Shown: positions 1-8,150, counted from the first letter of the stretch. The stretch: DNA of 33,245 nucleotides from Nocardioides sp. (GCA_025924815.1 JAICHQ010000033.1:1-33245), one strand, 5' to 3'. Made by a program: numbers and translations. Notes: a model not told the origin generated them from the sequence alone.

Positions 1-1001
1 GGCGCGACGCCGAAGAAGCCGTACTCGGGGTTGACCGCCCAGAGCCGGCCGTCCTCACCGATGCGCATCCAGGCGATGTCGTCACCCAGCGACTCGACCT
101 TCCAGCCGGGGATCGTGGGCTCGAGCATGGCCAGGTTGGTCTTGCCGCAGGCGCTGGGGAACGCCGCGGCGACGTACTTGGTGACGCCCTCGGGCGAGGT
201 GAGCTTGAGGATCAGCATGTGCTCGGCGAGCCAGCCCTCGTCGCGGGCCATCACGCTGGCGATGCGCAGCGCGTAGCACTTCTTGCCGAGCAGGGAGTTG
301 CCGCCGTAACCCGATCCGTAGGACCAGATCGTGCGCTCCTCCGGGAACTGCACGATGTACTTGGTCTCGTTGCACGGCCACGGGACGTCGGCCTGCCCGT
401 CCTCGAGCGGTGCGCCCACCGAGTGCAGGGCCGGGACCCAGGCGACGTCCTGGCCCCCGGCGTCGAGCTCCTCGATCCGGCGCAGCACGTGGGTGCCCAT
501 GCGGGCCATCACCCGCATCGAGACCACGACGTACGGCGAGTCGGTGACCTCGACGCCGAACATCGGCTTCTCCGCGTCGAGGTGTCCCATCACGAAGGGG
601 ATCACGTACAGCGTGCGGCCCGTCATGCAGCCGGCGTACAGCCCGCGCATGATCTCCTTCATCTCGCCGGGGTCCATCCAGTTGTTGGTGGGCCCGCAGT
701 CCTTCTCGTCGACCGAGCAGATGAAGGTGCGGCCCTCGACCCGGGCGACGTCGCTGGGGTCGGAGGCGCAGTGGAACGAGTTGGGCTTCTTCGCCGGGTC
801 GAGCCGGGTGAAGGTGCCGTTGGCGACGAGGAGGTCGGTGAGCTCGCCCCACTCCTCGTCGGAGCCGGTGCACCAGTGGATGCGGTCCGGCGTGGTCATC
901 GCGGCGACCTCCGCCACGAAGTCGAGGATGCCCTGGTGGGTCGTGGGCGCCGGACCGGAGTCGTCCTGCGCGGTGGGCCGGGTCTGCGTGTCGGCGGTCA
1001 T
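1..1001 (-). CDS. pckG: Phosphoenolpyruvate carboxykinase (GTP), N-terminal part, cut by window edge
   Basis: Converts oxaloacetate and GTP to phosphoenolpyruvate, GDP and CO2 in the cytoplasm, the entry step of gluconeogenesis. About 333 of an expected ~600 residues are visible; the gene runs off position 1. The GTP-type P-loop [13 protein letters not shown] lies near residue 280, just after a segment ending EGVTKYVAA. Other family segments seen are NCxxK-like [20 protein letters not shown] and [14 protein letters not shown]. The ATG at 1001 is chosen because the minus strand carries GGAAGGA about 8 bases upstream and the product starts with a normal short leader ([14 protein letters not shown]). 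The reading frame is open to the edge. A 17-bp perfect palindrome sits 145 bases upstream and may be a control site. Assignment is very secure. Confidence 0.97.
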   Translation of the reverse strand, partial: MTADTQTRPTAQDDSGPAPTTHQGILDFVAEVAAMTTPDRIHWCTGSDEEWGELTDLLVANGTFTRLDPAKKPNSFHCASDPSDVARVEGRTFICSVDEKDCGPTNNWMDPGEMKEIMRGLYAGCMTGRTLYVIPFVMGHLDAEKPMFGVEVTDSPYVVVSMRVMARMGTHVLRRIEELDAGGQDVAWVPALHSVGAPLEDGQADVPWPCNETKYIVQFPEERTIWSYGSGYGGNSLLGKKCYALRIASVMARDEGWLAEHMLILKLTSPEGVTKYVAAAFPSACGKTNLAMLEPTIPGWKVESLGDDIAWMRIGEDGRLWAVNPEYGFFGVA

Positions 1002-1145
1002 CTGCGGTTGTCCTTCCGTACGTCGCGGTGGGCCACCCAGATGTGGGTCCGAGAGCGGCCACCGGACCGTCTTGCGACGGGGTGAACGTGAAGTGGTGGA
1101 TCGGCCGGCGTCGTTGTCGCCCGACTGTGGCCGGGACGTTACCCG

Positions 1146-1162
1146 TGTCAGGAGTCCTGACA
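1146..1162. promoter_or_regulatory. 17-bp perfect palindrome upstream of pckG, candidate operator
   Basis: TGTCAGGA-G-TCCTGACA: two perfect 8-base arms around a single base. It lies between the pckG start (1001) and the stop of the GH6-like gene (1200), about 145 bases upstream of the pckG start codon. It has no T-run and almost no loop, so it is not a terminator. A dimeric regulator site controlling pckG is the simplest reading, but the regulator is unknown and no clear -10/-35 pair was found next to it. Confidence 0.45.
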
Positions 1163-1199
1163 TATTGGATCGATCAAGGGATCGTATCCTCCGTCACAC

Positions 1200-2333
1200 C
1201 TAGCGGAAGGGCGAGTACCGGATCTCCGCGAGCGCCCGCGTCATGCTGAAGCTGCCGGACTGGTGGGCCAGCCACGGCCGGCTGACCCACAGGTAGCCGT
1301 CGACCAGCCGCTCGGCGGTCCTGGCGCGCCGGTCGGAGAGCCCCCAGGCCGGGTCGCCCACGTCGGTGGTCGGCGGGATGCCGAGGGCGACGCAGTGGTC
1401 CTGGCCCGCCGAGCCGCACGGCTCGGCATAGTCCAGCGGCTGATGGGGGTGGTGGGCGTGGAACCACGCGCCGGTGAACGCATGACCGTTGTCGGAGGTG
1501 TCGACGATGAAGTGGCGGTCCTCGATCCCGTCCGCCGCGAGGGCCGCGACGATGTCGGCGCCGAAGTCGATCTGCCGTCCGACCGAGTCGAAGTGCGAGG
1601 TGTCGAGGGCGAAGCCGCGGGCGTACTGCACACCGGCCGACTCCAGCATCCGGACCGCGTCGCCCGGCCGGTCGCGGAACCAGTCGGCCGACCCCATCTC
1701 GACGTACACCTCGACGTGGGGCTGGGCCGACAGGGTGCGCGCGGCGTAGCTCAGCAGGCTCGCCGGGACCGAGGAGCCGTGGGGCACGCAGCCCAGGAAC
1801 GGCCCGTCCGGCTGTAGGACGACGGCCGCGCGGGCGTCGCCGAGGGTGTGCGCGACGATCGCGACGTACTTCTTGTACGACGCGCGCTCGGCCTTCGTGG
1901 GCAGCCGGCGGCAGGCCTCGCCCTCCCAGGGCACCATCCGGAACAGGCTGAGCTGGACCAGGACGTTCGGGTCGCCGCCGGTGGCGTTGTCGACGTACTG
2001 GCGGACCTTCTCGGCGATGTCGGCGTTGGAGATCCACGCGCCGAAGAACTTCGCCTTGGGTGCCAGGGCGATGGTGGCCAGCCTCTGCTTGCGGGCGCCG
2101 GAGGCGCGCAGGTAGGGCGACCAGGCGGGGTCGGCCGTGCCGCGGTAGACCCCCCAGGGACGGCCGGCGAGCGGGTTGGACGGGTTGCTCGTGGACGCGG
2201 GGGCCATCGGGACGGTGAGGGCGGTCGTCTCGGGCGCCGGGGCGGCTTGGCTCGAGATCGGGACGAGGGTGGCCAGACCGAGGGCCGCGAGGCCCAATAG
2301 AGGGGCGAGAGTCCGGCGTGACGGGGGGTTCAC
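1200..2333 (-). CDS. Secreted glycoside hydrolase family 6-like protein
   Basis: 377-residue product with a signal peptide: RR near residue 6, a hydrophobic stretch at 10-25, and a likely cut after SSQA at 30. The mature part resembles GH6 cellulases, which hydrolyse beta-1,4-glucans with inversion. Visible blocks are FFGAWIS (97-103), VLQPDGP with the candidate general acid D176, ADWFRDRP (216-223), FALDTSHF (241-248), FIVDTSDNG (275-283), PPTTDVGDP (320-328) and VDGYLWVSRPW (344-354). The usual RDC motif with the second catalytic Asp is replaced by EAC at 139-141, so activity or specificity may differ. The GTG at 2333 gives a standard signal peptide; earlier in-frame starts would run through or toward the tRNA gene. 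The Shine-Dalgarno is weak. Family call is confident; substrate is not known. Confidence 0.85.
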   Translation of the reverse strand: MNPPSRRTLAPLLGLAALGLATLVPISSQAAPAPETTALTVPMAPASTSNPSNPLAGRPWGVYRGTADPAWSPYLRASGARKQRLATIALAPKAKFFGAWISNADIAEKVRQYVDNATGGDPNVLVQLSLFRMVPWEGEACRRLPTKAERASYKKYVAIVAHTLGDARAAVVLQPDGPFLGCVPHGSSVPASLLSYAARTLSAQPHVEVYVEMGSADWFRDRPGDAVRMLESAGVQYARGFALDTSHFDSVGRQIDFGADIVAALAADGIEDRHFIVDTSDNGHAFTGAWFHAHHPHQPLDYAEPCGSAGQDHCVALGIPPTTDVGDPAWGLSDRRARTAERLVDGYLWVSRPWLAHQSGSFSMTRALAEIRYSPFR

Positions 2334-2428
2334 CCCAGGACGGTAGGCCGACGGACGACCCCTCGTCCGGCGGTTGGCGCAGGATGGGCCATTCGTACCG
2401 GTGGACCCGTCCCGACGGGCCATACCGA

Positions 2429-2458
2429 TTCGGATCGCCCTCGCGGTTCGGCTATTCT
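2429..2458 (+). promoter_or_regulatory. Possible promoter of tRNA-Arg
   Basis: TTCGGA at 2429-2434 and TATTCT at 2453-2458, separated by 18 bases, about 40 bases upstream of the mature tRNA end. The -35 is a poor match; the call rests mainly on position and the TAnnnT -10. Confidence 0.3.
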
Positions 2459-2498
2459 CGGTCAGTCCTCGTCGGGGCTTCCACCCGGCGCGGACGCT

Positions 2499-2574
2499 GC
2501 GCCCGTAGCTCAACGGATAGAGCATCTGACTACGGATCAGAAGGTTTGGGGTTCGAATCCCTACGGGCGCGCCA
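2499..2574 (+). tRNA. tRNA-Arg (anticodon ACG)
   Basis: A full cloverleaf can be folded by eye. The acceptor stem GCGCCCG pairs with CGGGCGC. The D-arm is GCTC/GAGC. The anticodon arm TCTGA-CTACGGA-TCAGA has ACG at 2532-2534. The T-arm loop is TTCGAAT, followed by discriminator G and an encoded CCA at 2572-2574. ACG reads CGN arginine codons after A34 deamination to inosine. No integrase or duplicated 3' end was found nearby, so there is no sign of use as an attachment site. Confidence 0.97.
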
Positions 2575-2619
2575 CCCTTTCGCGATCTCGGACCTTCACC
2601 CGGCGACCGAACGGATGCC

Positions 2620-3417
2620 ATGGGATCTAGTGCCGTCTGGAGCTTGGGCATCGCCACGTTCGCGGCCGCGGTGGTGGAGATGGTCGAGGCCCTCACGATC
2701 GTGCTGGCCATGGGGATGACGCGTAGCTGGCGCTCCACCCTGTGGGGGGTCGCCGCCGCCCTGGTCGCGCTCACGGCGTTCACGGGCGTGGCGGGCTACG
2801 CCCTGGCCACCTGGCTGCCCCGGGCCGCGCTGCAGCTGGTGATCGGCGGGCTGCTGCTGGTCTTCGGGCTGCAGTGGCTGCGCAAGGCGATCCTGCGCTC
2901 GGCGGGCCGCAAGTCGATGCACGACGAGGCGGCGATCTTCGCCGAGCAGGAGGCGGAGGCGCGCTCGGCCTCCGCCCAGGTGCGGCTGGGGCTCGACTGG
3001 TTCTCGTTCGTCGTCAGCTTCAAGGGCGTCTTCCTCGAGGGCGTCGAGGTCGTCTTCATCGTGATCACCTTCGGCCTCAACGCAGGCGACGTGCCGGTGG
3101 CGATCGCGGGAGCGGTCGCCGCGGTCGTGGTCGTCCTGGCGCTGGCGGTCGTCATCCGCAGGCCGTTGACGCAGGTCCCCGAGAACACCCTCAAGTACGG
3201 CGTCGGGCTGCTGCTGACGACGTTCGGCACGTTCTGGGCGGTCGAGGGGCTCGGCATCTTCAGCCACAGCGGCGACAGCCTCACGTGGGTGGGCGGGGAC
3301 CTGGTGATCCTGGCGCTCCTGGGCGGCTGGTTCGTCCTCAGCCGCGTCCTGGTCGCCACGCTGCGTGTGCCCACGGCCGCGTCCGGTGCTGCTCCGCTCG
3401 AGACCTCGGAGGTGTGA
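2620..3417 (+). CDS. Polytopic membrane protein, COG4280-like, with duplicated ExxE motif
   Basis: 265 residues with about six to seven hydrophobic segments and two related halves. A transmembrane ExxE motif occurs in each half: E20-M-V-E23 in the first segment and E140-G-V-E143 at the start of the second half. Such paired acidic motifs in membrane helices recall cation carriers (FTR1 REGLE, GDT1 families), but the sequence is not clearly one of these. It best fits the uncharacterised COG4280 group as I recall it. A hydrophilic, charged linker (about 95-122) joins the halves. The stop is one base from the start of the next gene, which encodes a small two-helix protein, so the two probably form a complex. 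Metal ion transport is inference only. Confidence 0.6.
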   Translation: MGSSAVWSLGIATFAAAVVEMVEALTIVLAMGMTRSWRSTLWGVAAALVALTAFTGVAGYALATWLPRAALQLVIGGLLLVFGLQWLRKAILRSAGRKSMHDEAAIFAEQEAEARSASAQVRLGLDWFSFVVSFKGVFLEGVEVVFIVITFGLNAGDVPVAIAGAVAAVVVVLALAVVIRRPLTQVPENTLKYGVGLLLTTFGTFWAVEGLGIFSHSGDSLTWVGGDLVILALLGGWFVLSRVLVATLRVPTAASGAAPLETSEV

Positions 3418-3418
3418 G

Positions 3419-3637
3419 ATGGCGTTCCTGAAGGGCTTCGTCGACTTCTGGTACGACTTCCTGATCGGCGACGACTGGAAGATCGCCGCCGGGGTGACGG
3501 CGGTCCTGGCGGTGGGTGCGGCCATCGTCGTGGCCGGTGGCTACAACTCCCACCTGCTCACGGCCCTGCTGGCCGTCGCGATCGCTGCCACGTTCACGCT
3601 CACGCTGCTGATCGACGTACGACCCAGGAAGGAGTAG
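3419..3637 (+). CDS. Small two-helix membrane protein, partner of the preceding gene
   Basis: 72 residues, with two hydrophobic segments (about 22-40 and 46-64) and a short basic tail. The N-terminus is rich in aromatic residues (FVDFWYDFLIGDDW). I do not recognise a family. The ATG at 3419 follows GGAGG at 3408-3412 and lies one base after the previous stop codon, so co-translation with the COG4280-like protein is likely. A small subunit or stabiliser of that carrier is the simplest role, by context only. Confidence 0.7.
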   Translation: MAFLKGFVDFWYDFLIGDDWKIAAGVTAVLAVGAAIVVAGGYNSHLLTALLAVAIAATFTLTLLIDVRPRKE

Positions 3638-3680
3638 CAACGCCTTCCGGGCGAGGCCGCGAGGTGAGCGAAGCGACACC

Positions 3681-3710
3681 TTGACCGAACGTCCCTCGCG
3701 GAGGCAGACT
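3681..3710 (+). promoter_or_regulatory. Promoter of the dimethylglycine dehydrogenase-etfBA operon
   Basis: TTGACC at 3681-3686 and CAGACT at 3705-3710, 18 bases apart. Transcription would begin near 3717, exactly where the 36-bp composite operator starts, so a bound repressor would sit on the first transcribed bases. Confidence 0.5.
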
Positions 3711-3716
3711 CCTGTT

Positions 3717-3752
3717 GTTCCACAAGACGCAATCCATTGCACGATACGCAAC
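3717..3752. promoter_or_regulatory. Composite IclR-type operator, copy A
   Basis: Two 17-bp imperfect palindromes separated by 2 bp. The first is GTTCC-N7-GCAAT at 3717-3733; the second is ATTGC-N7-GCAAC at 3736-3752. The same layout occurs before betB (30789-30824) and before iclR (31706-31741). It ends directly at the AAGGAG ribosome site (3753-3758) of the dimethylglycine dehydrogenase gene. Binding by the IclR protein encoded at 30900-31685 is inferred from the shared sites. Confidence 0.65.
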
Positions 3753-3763
3753 AAGGAGTTCCC

Positions 3764-6268
3764 GTGGCAGAGGTCCCCGGATCGGCGCGCTGCGTCGTCA
3801 TCGGCGCCGGAATCGTCGGTAACAGCCTGGTCCACCATCTGGCGAAGCTCGGGTGGACCGACATCGTGCAGCTCGACCAGGGTCCGCTGCCCAACCCGGG
3901 TGGCTCGACCGGGCACGCCTCCAACTTCATCTTCCTCACCGACCACTCGCGCGAGATCACCGACCTCACACTCGACTCGGTCGAGCAGTACAAGGAGCTC
4001 GGCGTCTTCACCCAGTGCGGCGGCTTCGAGGTCGCCCGCACCGAGGAGCGCATGGAGGAGCTGCGTCGCCGGATGTCGTCGGCGAAGGCGTGGGGAATCG
4101 AGGCCGAGATGGTCAGCCCCGAGTTCGTCCAGGAGAAGGTGCCCTTCCTCGACAAGGACCAGATCATCGGAGCCTTCTGGCAGCCGGGCGTCGGCGTCGT
4201 CGACTCGCTGCGCGCCGGGACGATCATGCGCGAGCGCGCCATCGAGGCGGGCGCCCTGACCACGGTCCCCAACGTCGAGGTGACCGGCCTCGACGTCGAG
4301 GACGGCCGGGTCCGCCGCGTCCACACCGACAAGGGCACCATCGAGGCGGAGTACGTCGTGATCGCGTGCGGCGTGTGGAGCCCGAAGATCGGCGACATGG
4401 CCGGCGTGAGCATCCCGCTGACCCCCGCCGTACACCAGATGATCAGCGTCGGCCCCTGCCCCCAGCTGGCGGGCGAGACCGGCGAGATCACGTTCCCGAT
4501 CGTGCGCGACATGGACACCTTCTGCTACGAGCGTCAGCACGGCGCCGACATGGAGGTCGGCTCCTACGCGCACCGGGCGATCCTGATGGAGCCCGAGGAC
4601 ATCCCGACCATCGAGCAGTCGAAGCTGTCGCCGACCGAGCTGCCGTTCACCGAGGACGACTTCGACACCCAGCTCGAGCAGGCCTACGAGCTGATGCCCG
4701 AGCTGCTCGGCGCCGACGGCGCGGAGATCCGCTACGCGATCAACGGCCTGCTGTCCCTGACCTGCGACGGCGCGCCGATCCTCGGTGAGAGCCACGTCAA
4801 GGGCCTGTGGACCGCGAGCGCGGTCTGGATCAAGGAGGGCCCGGGCGTCGGTCGCGCCGTCGCCGAGTGGATGACACAGGGCTGGTCGGAGATCGACCTC
4901 GCCTCCAGCGACATCGCCCGCTTCCACGAGCACCAGAAGCGCCGCGAGCACACTCGCCTGCGCACCACCGAGTCGTTCATCAAGACCTACGGGATCATCC
5001 ACCCCAACGAGCAGTACGAGTCCGACCGCGACCAGCGCCGGGCCCCGATGCACGAGAGCCAGCAGAAGCTCGGCGCGTTCTGCTTCGAGACCGCCGGCTG
5101 GGAGCGCCCGCACTGGTACGAGTCGAACGCCCCCCTCGTCGAGCAGTACGGCGACGCCGTGATGCCGCGCGAGCACGAGTGGGACTCGCGCTGGTGGAGC
5201 CCGATCATCAACGCCGAGCACCTGCGGATGCGCGAGGCCGCCGGCGTCATCGACCTCACGGCGTTCCAGATCTTCGACATCGAGGGGCCGGGCGCGCTCG
5301 ACAGCGTGCAGCAGACCTGCGTCGCCCAGTGCGACGTAGCGGTCGGCAAGGTCATCTACACCCCGGTGCTCGACGCCCACGGCGGCTTCCGCTCCGACCT
5401 GACAGTGATGCGGCTCGGCGACGACCACTTCCGCGTCGTCACCGGCGGCGCGCACGGGCCGGCCGACCACCAGTGGTTCGCCGACCACCTCGTCGGCGGC
5501 GCCACGATCACCGACAGGACCGACGACGTCTCGACCATCGGCCTGTGGGGCCCGAAGGCACGCGACATCCTGGCCTCGCTCACCGACGCCGACGTCTCCG
5601 GCGAGGGCTTCCCGATGCTGACGTGCCGCGAGATCACGGTCGCCGGTGTCAACGTCCTGGCCTCGCGCATCTCCTACGTCGGCGAGCTGGGCTGGGAGCT
5701 GTACGTCGACATGGCCGATGCCCCGACCCTCTGGCAGGCGCTGCTCGACACCGGCGACAGCCACGGAACGGTGCCGATGGGCATCGGCGTCTACGGCACC
5801 ACCGGCCGCATCGAGAAGGGCTACCGCGCGTACGGCATGGAGCTCGACGCCGAGCGCACCATCGTCGAGGCCGGCATGCAGCGGCCCAAGGTGAAGGCGG
5901 CCGACTTCGTCGGCAAGGAGGCCTACCTCGCCCAGCGCGAGACTGCGCCGAAGGCCGTGCTGTGCACCCTGACCGTCGAGGACCACACGTCGGCGTCCGG
6001 GGTGAAGCGCTACATGCTCGGCGGCGAGCCGATCCTGACCCGCGACGGCGGCACGCTCACCGACGGCCACGGCCACCACCCCTACGTGACCACGGCCGGC
6101 TCCGCGCCGTCGTTGGGCAAGCACGTGCTGCTGGCCTACCTGCCGGTCGAGCAGGCGAAGATCGGCACCGAGCTCGCGGTCTCCTACATGGAGGAGCTCT
6201 ACCCGGTCGTCGTCGGCTCGGTCGACGCCACCCCGCTGTTCGACCCGAGCAACGAGCGGATGCGCTGA
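3764..6268 (+). CDS. Dimethylglycine dehydrogenase-type flavoprotein with folate-binding GcvT domain
   Basis: 834 residues, the usual length of dimethylglycine/sarcosine oxidoreductases. It would oxidise dimethylglycine to sarcosine and hand the methylene group to tetrahydrofolate in the cytoplasm. An N-terminal FAD domain has the dinucleotide motif VIGAGIVGNS (12-21). STGHASN places H51 where this family carries covalently bound FAD. The C-terminal half (from about 430) has the FAO_M/GcvT folate domain, with SYVGELGWELYVD and RIEKGYRAYG blocks. The closest family I know is the dimethylglycine oxidase of Arthrobacter, but the next two genes encode an ETF, so electrons probably go to the ETF rather than to O2. 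The GTG at 3764 follows AAGGAG with 5 bases between; the etfB start overlaps the stop by one base. Sarcosine as substrate cannot be excluded. Confidence 0.85.
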   Translation: MAEVPGSARCVVIGAGIVGNSLVHHLAKLGWTDIVQLDQGPLPNPGGSTGHASNFIFLTDHSREITDLTLDSVEQYKELGVFTQCGGFEVARTEERMEELRRRMSSAKAWGIEAEMVSPEFVQEKVPFLDKDQIIGAFWQPGVGVVDSLRAGTIMRERAIEAGALTTVPNVEVTGLDVEDGRVRRVHTDKGTIEAEYVVIACGVWSPKIGDMAGVSIPLTPAVHQMISVGPCPQLAGETGEITFPIVRDMDTFCYERQHGADMEVGSYAHRAILMEPEDIPTIEQSKLSPTELPFTEDDFDTQLEQAYELMPELLGADGAEIRYAINGLLSLTCDGAPILGESHVKGLWTASAVWIKEGPGVGRAVAEWMTQGWSEIDLASSDIARFHEHQKRREHTRLRTTESFIKTYGIIHPNEQYESDRDQRRAPMHESQQKLGAFCFETAGWERPHWYESNAPLVEQYGDAVMPREHEWDSRWWSPIINAEHLRMREAAGVIDLTAFQIFDIEGPGALDSVQQTCVAQCDVAVGKVIYTPVLDAHGGFRSDLTVMRLGDDHFRVVTGGAHGPADHQWFADHLVGGATITDRTDDVSTIGLWGPKARDILASLTDADVSGEGFPMLTCREITVAGVNVLASRISYVGELGWELYVDMADAPTLWQALLDTGDSHGTVPMGIGVYGTTGRIEKGYRAYGMELDAERTIVEAGMQRPKVKAADFVGKEAYLAQRETAPKAVLCTLTVEDHTSASGVKRYMLGGEPILTRDGGTLTDGHGHHPYVTTAGSAPSLGKHVLLAYLPVEQAKIGTELAVSYMEELYPVVVGSVDATPLFDPSNERMR

Positions 6269-7053
6269 TGGCCGACGTGCTCGTCTGCGTGAAGCGCGTC
6301 CCCGACATCACCGAGGAGGTCGTGCTCAGCGAGGACGGTCTGTCCGTCGACGGCCGCCGGTCGGGCTTCACGATGAGCGCCCACGAGGAGTGTGCGGTCG
6401 AGCTCGCCGTCCAGGCGACGGCCGCGAGCGGGGGTCAGGCGACGGTGATGACCATCGGCGACGCCGAAGCCGTCGAGCAGCTGCGCAACGCACTCGCCGT
6501 CGGCTGCACGGCCGCGACGCACGTGCTCGGCGAGCCCTTCGCCTTCGGGCCCGCCGACGTGGCGTCCGAGATCGCGGCGGTGGTCCGCGACCACGAGGCC
6601 GAGGGCCGCAGCCACGACCTGGTGCTGCTGGGCAACGACGCCGCCGACAGCGGTGACTTCCAGGTCGGCATCCGGCTCGCCTACGAGCTCGGCCGTCCGG
6701 TCGTCAACGGCGCCTCGACCGTGGTGATCGAGGACTCCCCCGAGGGTCCGGTCGTGGTCGCGGTGGGGGAGGGCCCCGAGGGCCAGGAGACCTACCGGGT
6801 CACGCTGCCGGCCGTGGTCACGATCCGTGAGGGGGGCGTCGAGCCGCGCTACCCGTCGGTGCCCGGGCGCCTGAAGGCGAAGAAGGTCCCGATCGAGGAG
6901 CGGCAGCCGGTGGCCGAGCCGAAGGGCGGCGGTCGCGTCAAGATGACCCTGCCGCCGCCGACCCCGAGCGCGGTCACGATCCTCGGCGAGGGCCCCGCCG
7001 CCGCCTCGGCCGTCGTCGACGTCTTCGAGAAGCTGGGAGTGCTCGCGAAATGA
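6268..7053 (+). CDS. etfB: Electron transfer flavoprotein, beta subunit
   Basis: 261 residues, full length. Family hallmarks are VCVKRVPD at the N-terminus, GNDAADSGDFQVG (the nucleotide-binding GxxxxDxxxGQVG region) near 117-129, and EPRYPSVPGRLKAKK near 191-205. With EtfA it forms a soluble heterodimer that accepts electrons from flavin dehydrogenases and passes them toward the respiratory quinone pool. Its ATG overlaps the TGA of the dimethylglycine dehydrogenase gene by one base, and its own stop overlaps the etfA start. It is therefore probably a dedicated ETF for that enzyme, not the general fatty-acid ETF. No ETF-quinone oxidoreductase gene is in the window. Confidence 0.95.
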   Translation: MADVLVCVKRVPDITEEVVLSEDGLSVDGRRSGFTMSAHEECAVELAVQATAASGGQATVMTIGDAEAVEQLRNALAVGCTAATHVLGEPFAFGPADVASEIAAVVRDHEAEGRSHDLVLLGNDAADSGDFQVGIRLAYELGRPVVNGASTVVIEDSPEGPVVVAVGEGPEGQETYRVTLPAVVTIREGGVEPRYPSVPGRLKAKKVPIEERQPVAEPKGGGRVKMTLPPPTPSAVTILGEGPAAASAVVDVFEKLGVLAK

Positions 7054-8036
7054 TCCTCACCCTCGTCGAGACCGACCTCGAGGGAGCCGCCATCGAGGTC
7101 TCGCTCGAGGCCGTCACGTTCGCCCGCGATCTCTCGGCCGCCGGCAACGGCGTCCCCGTCGACGCCGTCGTCATCGGCGACGTCTCCGACCACCTGCGCG
7201 GCGAGCTCGCGGCGTACGGCGTCCGCAAGATCCACCGCGTCTCCGGCGACGGGGTCGCGGCGTACTCCGGCGCCGGCTGGGCCTCGGCGCTCCAGACCGT
7301 GCTGAAGGCGGCCGGCTCGGTGGTGCTGATGGCCGCCGGCACCGATCGCGGCACCGAGCTGATGGCGCACGTCGCCGCCCGCTCCGGGGCGTCGATGGCT
7401 GCGAACGTGCTGTCGTTCTCCGGGCTGTCCCCGTTCGTGGTGACCCGCCAGGTCGTCGGCGGCGCGGCCATGGAGGAGATGAACCTCCACCAGCGTCCCG
7501 CGGTCTTCACCGTCGCCGGCCACGCGGTCGAGGCCAAGCCCGCGGACGCCAGCGGTGCCGGCGAGATCGTCGAGCACACCCCGACCGTCGCGCCCGAGGA
7601 TCTGCGCGCGGCCGTCGTCTCGACCTCGCAGCCTGAGGCGGACGAGTCCGGTGACCTGACCTCGGCGAAGGTCGTCGTCGGCGCCGGCCGCGGTGTCGGC
7701 GGGGCCGACAAGTTCGACGACGTGGTCGCCCTCGCCGATCTCCTCGGCGGCGCGATCGGCGTCTCCCGCGTGGTCACGAGCGCCGGCTGGCGCCCCCACC
7801 ACGAGCAGGTGGGCCAGACCGGCAGCCGGATCTCCCCCGACCTCTACATCCCCTGCGGCATCAGCGGCGCCATCCAGCACTGGGCGGGTTGCTCCTCGGC
7901 GAAGACCATCCTCGCCATCAACTCCGACGCCGAGGCGCCGATGGTCACGCGTGCGACGTACGCCGTCATCGGCGACCTCCACGAGATCCTCCCGGCCATC
8001 AACGAGGAGATCCGCAACCGCGGCTACGGCGCCTGA
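7050..8036 (+). CDS. etfA: Electron transfer flavoprotein, alpha subunit
   Basis: 328 residues. The C-terminal FAD-binding signature is clear: GAGRGVGG, then GQTGSRISPDLYIPCGISG, then IQHWAGCSSAKTILAINSD. The N-terminal domain is the usual degenerate half that packs on EtfB. The ATG lies in an ATGA overlap with the etfB stop, so translation is coupled. It completes the operon with the dimethylglycine dehydrogenase. A 10-bp bulged hairpin follows at 8049-8074. Confidence 0.95.
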   Translation: MILTLVETDLEGAAIEVSLEAVTFARDLSAAGNGVPVDAVVIGDVSDHLRGELAAYGVRKIHRVSGDGVAAYSGAGWASALQTVLKAAGSVVLMAAGTDRGTELMAHVAARSGASMAANVLSFSGLSPFVVTRQVVGGAAMEEMNLHQRPAVFTVAGHAVEAKPADASGAGEIVEHTPTVAPEDLRAAVVSTSQPEADESGDLTSAKVVVGAGRGVGGADKFDDVVALADLLGGAIGVSRVVTSAGWRPHHEQVGQTGSRISPDLYIPCGISGAIQHWAGCSSAKTILAINSDAEAPMVTRATYAVIGDLHEILPAINEEIRNRGYGA

Positions 8037-8048
8037 GGGCCTCCTGCA

Positions 8049-8074
8049 GCGGCCCATTCAGCCAGAATGGCCGC
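8049..8074 (+). terminator. Hairpin after etfA, possible terminator
   Basis: GCGGCCCATTC and GAATGGCCGC pair around a 5-base loop, with one bulged C. It sits 12 bases after the etfA stop and before a new transcription unit. There is no T-run, which is common for actinobacterial terminators. Confidence 0.5.
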
Positions 8075-8135
8075 GAGGCGTGGCTGCAACGGGTCTGGTC
8101 CTGGGACCGCCTCTCGGCGATCAGGGTTCGTGCCT

Positions 8136-8150
8136 GATACTCCTGATGTG
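8136..8150 (+). promoter_or_regulatory. GATACT -10 element with probable leaderless GTG start
   Basis: GATACT at 8136-8141 lies 6 bases before the GTG at 8148, and no Shine-Dalgarno precedes that start. This spacing fits a leaderless transcript beginning at the start codon. The MarR gene start at 13472 shows the same arrangement. Confidence 0.35.

Noticed and set aside
2499..2574. tRNA-Arg as an integration site of a genomic island
   Set aside because: No integrase gene, no repeated tRNA 3' end and no change in composition were seen next to it.
2334..2783. Longer start for the GH6-like gene
   Set aside because: It would run through the tRNA gene and give a non-signal N-terminus; the GTG at 2333 yields a normal signal peptide.
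3627..3648. GGAAGG/CCTTCC hairpin at the end of the 72-residue gene as terminator
   Set aside because: Only 6 bp with a 10-base loop, and it overlaps the stop codon; too weak to call.
3338..6124. 928-codon open frame on the minus strand
   Set aside because: It is antisense to the dimethylglycine dehydrogenase and membrane genes, has low-complexity Asp/Arg/Val/Leu-rich composition and no family features; an effect of GC-rich codons.
4807..7053. 748-codon plus-strand frame that ends in etfB
   Set aside because: Only the part from 6268 is a protein family (EtfB). The upstream part is an Arg/Pro-rich frame-shifted reading of the dehydrogenase gene.
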